This document shows positions 58,140-64,000 of a stretch of 64,000 bases of DNA, one piece after another. Source of the DNA: Exophiala sp. HKRS030. Lineage: Eukaryota > Ascomycota > Eurotiomycetes > Chaetothyriales > Herpotrichiellaceae. The position numbers were made by a program, and so were the translations under genes. Every line of letters starts with the position of its first letter. Position 1 is the stretch's first letter. Under the pieces are notes generated by a model. It was not told the origin of the DNA. It searched no databases and was given only the letters and a program-made list of their open reading frames with translations. The DNA lies in assembly GCA_023897205.1 (NCBI GenBank), contig JAHWDD010000009.1, forward strand, positions 1,240,001-1,304,000, in the 5' to 3' direction.

Positions 58140-59541
58140 TCATATAAGAAGTCCAATTGCCAATTCCACGTTGCCGTCAACTTGTGTCAACGCAGCAATG
58201 GCTTCCTCTCGCGAGAAGCCCAGCTCTGTGATCTTCGCGACGGACTCTGGAGTTATTGGCTGCGACTGGCCAAAATTACCAGCTGCTGCAGCAGATTGTG
58301 ACGAGGACGGTTGTGCGGAAGTGCCACTTGGCCCAGCAGTCGATTTGGAGTTGGTTGGCGTTTCGGTGTGTGGCTCAACTGTGCCAGTCGTAGCCCCTAT
58401 CGTTGATCCATCCGGGCCTGCCACTTTGGGTTCGTTCTCGAGGATTTCCTCCATCATCTTGGGAATGTCGCTTTCGGGTAGGAATGGAATCTCGTCTTCC
58501 TGTACCCGGAGACAGTTTTTCTGGAGGTCAATGCACATTTGATGGCGCTTGAGCATGTCGAGTCCTAGCAGTAAATCCACGTCCTTACCCTCCATGACGG
58601 TGAAGCTGCTGGCGAGGTTGTACTGGCCGATTTGAATATCGGCGGAATGTACACGTCCTAGAATCGTCGCTGTACCGACTCCTCTGGCTATTCCGCCATA
58701 TCTCTTGTCAATTAGTCGTAGGATCCCGCACCGTTCTGCAGCCTGTGGAGACATTATGGTTGTCTGGGCGCCGGAATCGACGAATGCCTTAATAGGAACG
58801 TTGTTGACGGTGACATCGATGTACAGCATCGTGACTCTGCCAAAAGCTACAGGACGGTTAGCCTTGATGGCGATCAAGGTAGGGTTATCTTACACTCTGG
58901 GTTTTCTTCCATGGCTTTCTGTAGATTCTCCGCGACACGCTCCTGTCGAATCATTTCTTCAATCTTCTGCTGGGCTTCGACATTGAACGGATCAGCTTCT
59001 AGCAAAGCAATCTGTTGCTCCTTTTCCCGTTGGGCTTGCTCATACTGTCTCTGTCTTGCACTCCAAAGATCGTGGAACTTTTGTCGGTCTGAGCATGCCG
59101 CGGCGAGTTCAGGATCTTGTCTTTGACATTCTGCCAGCATGTGTGAGTCGCCCAAGATACGTAGTCTCAGCTGTTCGGGGTCGTTGCCACTTCGCACTCT
59201 CTGGGCGGGCTGACCCATGGTATTTTCGGTGGCCGGTCTTCTTCTTTGTCTCGTCTGAACTGCCAATGCCACTACATCTCCTTCGTGTATATTCATCTGC
59301 GCCAGACTGATAGAGGTATCTGTGACCGGTCGACCATCGTGAAGGAAGTGTTGCGCTATGGGAGGAATATTGATCTCGGCTTCGACGAAAGCCTTGATAT
59401 CATTGAGGCTCATATCAGGACTCACGTCCAGATTGAGGAAATCGGATTGTAGGTCAACATCGGAGGTGATGATCGATATCGATATACGCCTGTAATGCTG
59501 TTAGTGATGTCTATATTGACCACTGCTATGCCATTATACAT
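58140..59541 (-). CDS. DDI1: DDI1 ubiquitin-shuttle/aspartyl protease-fold protein
   Basis: Proteasome shuttle with a retroviral-like aspartyl protease domain. Exons 59541-59540 (only AT of the start codon), 59489-58894 and 58846-58140 give 434 aa. The N-terminal ubiquitin-like domain (MRISISIITSDVDLQ... to about 80) is followed by a helical region and then the protease fold with catalytic FVDSGAQTTIM (about 222) and GLDMLKRHQMCIDL. A Ser/Thr-rich linker precedes the C-terminal UBA (SVAKITELGFSREEAIAAL, about 395-434). The split start codon depends on an intron at 59490-59539 (GTATAA, CTAAC, TTACAG). Without it translation would need an internal ATG (MSLNDIK), losing the first UBL strand. Confidence 0.95.
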
Positions 59542-60817
59542 CTTGCTCTATTGCCGGTACGCAGGCCGCGAGTTCGCCAGGTGTATCAGTACTGGAAGGG
59601 AAACCAAGCAACTAGGCTTTTCAAGGTTTGCAGGCGGTGTCAAGGCTGGGAAATGGAAGAGAGAGATGTAATTGTCGCTGTACTACAGTTGGTAATGCGT
59701 TCAAAGGAAAATAATGAGACTTTCTTCAAGCAGAAACGAAGGCATTGATTTCTCATCACGAAAGTGAATGGATGGCGGTGGAAACGCGAACGCTCAGGCA
59801 CGGCGACAATGACGCCAACTTCGCCGCACAATCCCGCCTGATTAGGGCTGCGGACTCCTTACCTAAATGGCCACTTAAGCTGTTAAATATGGAGAGCACG
59901 ATCAGCCCAAATTTTAAGCATAAATAGAGCGATTGGGGGGCTTTTTGCGGTTGACAACACGCTCGCGAAAGGGTACAAGTAAACGAACTGATGGCGGGGG
60001 CGAGTGTGGGATCGACTGCCACTGCAGTCCAAAGGTCAGTTGATGTTTATCTGTGATCTTGTCTTGCAGGTACTCCGTACAAATAAATTGATAGTCTGGC
60101 TACAAGCACGAGTAGGAGGACGATGAATCTAGATAGTGATTTCGGAATCGTCTTGTAGTTTCCTCACTGTGCTGATCATTCCCATTCTTTCAACTGTTGA
60201 AGGTTCCATATCACCTCAGTTGCATGTCTGAGAGTTAAGTCGATGGCGACATGTGAATTTTCAGGTACTGTAAATGAAAATCGTACTCCGTAAACCCCAC
60301 GAAACTTACCTGATGCATGCCCAACGCCCAATAATGCCTATTGCCCACTGCCAAATGGCTCCAACACTTTGCTTTGATCTGTCCATTAAAAAATCTCTAG
60401 GCGCTTTGTCGCGTGCCCCATGCTATCATCTCAGATTCTACGATTAAAGCTCAAGACATTATATTGTCATTCAAACGATCACAACCTTCGGTATTCACAC
60501 TGCTGATTGTACCACTACCCTTTCGTCTATTGGCCATTCAATCCTTCTCCGGCGACAAAGCCTTGTTCTCATGGTTCCTGCATGAAACTCGCTACTACTG
60601 AAATTTTCACATACCGTTATTTCGCCTCACACACTTTCCTCAGGCCCTCAAATCCCGAGAGACCAGGATCGGGCACATACCAGGAATATTTGACAGGAGC
60701 CAATCCTCTTTCATTGCAACCGCTCTCTTGCAGCTCCTGCAGGCCACACCGCACACAAGCCGCCAGTTCACCACCTTGTACAAGCCAGTCGAGAAGTTCG
60801 CCGAGGAACGGCCCAAA
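59542..60817. other. Divergent intergenic, DDI1 / GNAT
   Basis: About 1.3 kb with two nonamer copies (60071-60079 and 60284-60292). An open frame enters the GNAT gene from upstream, but ATG 60818 is preferred. Confidence 0.55.
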
Positions 60818-61906
60818 ATGAACCAATCAGCAACCTCAAATCAGGCAGAGAACCCTGCCAAGATGGATCTCCAAAAAGATCAATCTGTGCAGGAAGAAGA
60901 TGGCTTTATCGACATTCATCACGCCGACGTCGATATGCCAGATAGTGAGGCGGATGATGCCACACATTCATCAACTGCGCCCCATGAACTTCAGCGATTC
61001 ACAAATAATTTAGAAGATCCCGACGACGCCGTTGACGACCAGGACGACGACTCTGAGGATGAGCACGATGCCATGGCAAATCATCCGTTGCTAAGTATGC
61101 TCACCGGACGCTTGGGCGCACGCCGTCGTGGCTCTTCGCACGAATGGGACCATCTTCATCCTGAAAATCAGGCATTGTCAGTTGCCAATGCTGATGAATG
61201 CTTTTCTGTCGAAGAGTCGGTGTTTCCTCCAGAGGAGAGAGCGAGTCGAGAAAAGGTCAGTTTTGTAACACCATCAACGTCCCTTCCGGGCCCATTGTCA
61301 ACTTCCGGCCACCGGAAACCACAACTGTCAGACTAACCCGGGTATTCTAGTTTCACTATCGGCTCACCCGATGTCCAGAGCTGAGTCTCGGCTTATTCAC
61401 TCAGCCTACCAAAGCGGAAGTGGAAGATTCCTCCACCCCTGCAAAGAGGAAATTGATGGCACATATTGTCTCGACCCGGAGCCCAGCGCCGTGCGTGACT
61501 GAGGCGTCCATGAAAGTTCCATCCAATTGGAGAACAAGGAGGTCTTCGCTTCCGACGAGCACTGAAGGGGAACCCGAAGGCCATCAAGAAACTGGAGGCA
61601 CGATTTGCTTGCACTCTTTAGCCGTTGCTCCCGAGTTTCAAAAGATGGGACTTGGAACGGTTTTGATGAAGTCGTATATTCAACGGATGAAGGACTCCCG
61701 ATGTGCGGAAAGAATTGCCTTGCTTGCCCATGACCATCTCATTCCGTTCTACACCAGCCTTGGATTCGAGAACATGGGCCCTAGCACAGTGACATCCTGC
61801 GGTACCGGGTGGAATAACATGGTAAGGCGTGCTGCTTCATGGCGACTTGATTGGCAATCACTGACCTAGACAGATTCTCGAATTTACTCACGACGATGAC
61901 GACTAG
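60818..61906 (+). CDS. GNAT acetyltransferase, AANAT/polyamine type
   Basis: Acetyl-CoA-dependent N-acetyltransferase, 313 aa, exons 60818-61255, 61351-61821 and 61874-61906. Residues 1-110 are very acidic and probably disordered (DDAVDDQDDDSEDEHD). The GNAT fold starts with ALSVANADECFSVEESVFPP, then FHYRLTRCPELSLGLF (first residues of exon 2), the substrate strand HIVSTRSPAP, HSLAVAPEFQKMGLGTVLM with the Q-x-x-G-x-G acetyl-CoA loop, and IALLAHDHLIPFYTSLGFEN. The last exon adds ILEFTHDDDD. It resembles fungal arylalkylamine (serotonin-like) acetyltransferases; the acceptor is not readable. Confidence 0.92.
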
Positions 61907-62955
61907 AGACGGCCGATGCAGCGGAGTTGCAGAGAATGGCAATCTGGTGATGGAGTACACAATGGAGACTTTGAGGACGAGATCAAGCTGGCAGTGACGA
62001 GGTCTGATGATGAGAGAATATGGTATTGTTGTATGGATATGGGAGAACGATTCTCGGCCAATGGAGACTGCATTACTCGTGTGAGAATTGCTTCTCGGAC
62101 AAATTGCTGTAGTTGTAACGAAAATCGCAGAAAGGTCAGAAAGGTCACGAGATTTGAGAGGCACGAGTAGCCACACCAGATAGCAAATCTATGAGTGACT
62201 GTTATTCAATCGTTGCCCTTTGATGCTTTCACATTAACAAGAATCGCTGAGCCAGTACGAGTGCTACCCCATCCGAGACACCACCGAGAGAGCATTTATC
62301 ACAACATTGATTGGCTCGTTCGGTTGAGGCGCAAACGTGGGCCTGCGGGCTCAGATCTATGCGCGGGCTGCGCATGTCAGCCAACCTCTTTCGCTCGGTT
62401 CAAAACGCCCGGTTTCTTCCATCATGGCCCGACAGGCAGTGACGAAGTATGAAAAGAAACTCCTCTTTGACGAAATGAACTCTATTGTCATCTCAGCAGC
62501 CTTCTCTTGAATGTGCAAACTATTGACGACAACAGCGACCGCATCCTCACTCACTGACTACCTCGCCGCATCCCTTCCGGAGACCCTTATTCCACTTCTG
62601 TCTTCCGATATCCATCCATCTCGGGATCTCCCTCAAGTCACATCTCGGCGATCAATCCTCCTGCATGCAGCTGAGCAAGCATATTAGCACAACTCGCACA
62701 GAATTCTAGTGGCTGACTGGTTTCCCTCATTCACCAACTCATTCTTGACCACGCATGCCTTTTTTGCGGGGAGACACACAATAGGGTAATAGGTGGAGGA
62801 CACACGGAAGAGAGCGGCTTCGTCGTCTCTTAAGTAGTACTACGAGTACGGGACCCTACTAGCCCCTCGCAGCGTCCTCGAAGTACGCTCACAACTGAGA
62901 AGTCGATTACTCCGATCCTTTATTCTCTTGCTTTCGGAGCATAGAGGGCGACGCG
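61907..62955. other. Intergenic, GNAT 3' flank / small conserved gene promoter
   Basis: About 1 kb, no gene recognised; pyrimidine-rich before the next start codon. Confidence 0.55.
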
Positions 62956-63552
62956 ATGCCTACCAACAGACCCTTCTTCGCCAACTTCTTCTCTGCATTC
63001 CGCGCCCGAACCAATCCCACCTTTCAAGCCAAGTCAAGTTCAACATACGATACAGTATTGCAAGGCACCCTCGTGGCCACCCCACATGTATCGACCACGA
63101 ACGCGACAGTGACCGCGTCGAATGCTAGGACCATCTCAACCAAATCCTCGGTCGATACATCGACACTCTCTCAACAACCATCGCAAGCCAAACCAGGTTC
63201 TCCCTCTCCACTACCATTCTCATCGAACACGAGCTCGCATCGATATGCTCCTCCTTTGTCCAGATCACCAGGACCAAGCTCGCCCGCCGGACCCCATTCG
63301 CATTCTCATACCAATCCGAACCTGTCAATGTCGCCGCCAGGTACGTCGACCCCAATGACACGGGGGAGGCAAAGACGGGGAAGTGACAGCTCAAATTCAT
63401 CTGGGGGTTTTATTGATGCCCTGGGGCCTGACAAATGGTACATTGGAGGTCGGAGTGCAGGTGGTGAAGAAACATTTTATAAGTTAGGCTTGGTAACAGG
63501 CGGGACTGGGAAAAGAGTACGCAGTCTCGACCGCTTGAGCCTTGGAACGTGA
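62956..63552 (+). CDS. Conserved small fungal protein, function unknown
   Basis: 198 aa, single exon. The N-terminus MPTNRPFFANFFSAFRART is basic and amphipathic. Residues about 40-150 are Ser/Pro/Thr-rich and low-complexity, with a His/Ser patch (GPHSHSHTN). The C-terminus is folded-looking: GGFIDALGPDKWYIGGRSAG, then GEETFYKLGLV and RVRSLDRLSLGT. I recognise this C-terminal block as recurring in ascomycete hypothetical proteins, but no function is known to me. The Kozak-like context and the short stop-free frame support it as a gene. Confidence 0.75.
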   Translation: MPTNRPFFANFFSAFRARTNPTFQAKSSSTYDTVLQGTLVATPHVSTTNATVTASNARTISTKSSVDTSTLSQQPSQAKPGSPSPLPFSSNTSSHRYAPPLSRSPGPSSPAGPHSHSHTNPNLSMSPPGTSTPMTRGRQRRGSDSSNSSGGFIDALGPDKWYIGGRSAGGEETFYKLGLVTGGTGKRVRSLDRLSLGT

Positions 63553-64000
63553 TGAAGGGTCGGTCAACGAACAAAGGACATGAAATACATATTACGACTT
63601 TTACCTGCGCCATTTTAGGTATTCAATTGTACAGAGCATGAGGCGACGTGGGATCCACGAAACATTTTGCTGAAAAGGGATATTGTTTATTTAAGGGGTT
63701 TCAAACGCATGAAGGAGCAGTCGGCATACTACATTGACGGACAGACGATGTCTGTACACAGGTTGTAGTTTCAGATGGCTGGGTCCTGTGTTGCCATCTT
63801 TGCAGATACGCAAGATAGTCTTGCAAAAGCACCCTGGTCATTGTCTCTGCCTGTTATAGAGCAGGAGAGACACCACATTTGGTTTGATCTTCTATCTGCG
63901 CGTTCCATTCACCGTGACTATGAACCCTCCTGTGCTCGCACTCGTAGGCGAATGTGAGAGATCGCGCTGGGCGTCCGCAGGGCAGCCTTCTGGCTGCGAG
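63553..64000. other. Right-edge intergenic
   Basis: 448 bp with no recognised gene. Confidence 0.55.

Overview
The window is nuclear DNA from a filamentous ascomycete (Pezizomycotina). The evidence is many GT-AG introns of about 45-100 bp with CTAAC/CTGAC-like branch sites, single-gene transcription units, two Zn2Cys6 regulators, a QDE2-type Argonaute, a velvet-like protein, a fungal tetraspanin and several fungal MFS transporters. A eurotiomycete is my best guess, but the order cannot be fixed from sequence alone. I assembled 23 protein genes by hand-splicing. Coding frames close exactly for all of them except the tetraspanin 5' end, and the NOT2 and velvet 5' ends are uncertain. I saw no rRNA, convincing tRNA, CRISPR or intact transposon.

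Left part (0-25 kb): a tetraspanin (minus) with an unresolved first exon; a slicer-competent Argonaute (plus); a 4.4 kb gene-poor stretch; a small velvet-like gene; a Ser/Thr kinase with a long disordered N-terminus; mitochondrial dihydroxyacid dehydratase (ILV3); a 14-TM DHA2-type MFS transporter (minus), divergent from a Zn2Cys6 regulator; and a secreted GH16 glucanase (minus).

Middle (27-44 kb): a monocarboxylate-type MFS transporter (minus) and glycerol kinase (minus), the latter head-to-head with an aquaglyceroporin (plus). Then, all on the plus strand, come a Zn2Cys6 regulator, a cis-aconitate-decarboxylase-like MmgE/PrpD protein and an ACS/Dal5-type MFS transporter. This resembles a carbon-use or organic-acid locus: glycerol enters and is phosphorylated, and a locally encoded regulator, a decarboxylase-like enzyme and an anion transporter sit side by side. 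The regulator/CAD-like/transporter trio recalls the Aspergillus terreus itaconate cluster, without a mitochondrial tricarboxylate carrier in view.

Right part (44-64 kb): mostly housekeeping genes. RER1 (minus) is head-to-head with mitochondrial enoyl-CoA hydratase (plus). Then follow an aldehyde dehydrogenase; a deaminase-fold protein with a signal peptide (minus); a coiled-coil plus NYN/DUF7923-like protein (minus); NOT2 of CCR4-NOT (minus); DDI1 (minus), whose start codon appears split by an intron; an AANAT-like GNAT acetyltransferase with an acidic N-terminal extension; and a small conserved protein of unknown function.

A 9-bp motif, TACGGAGTA/TACTCCGTA, occurs at least 11 times, always outside genes, far above chance. 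It is the clearest non-coding signal in the window.
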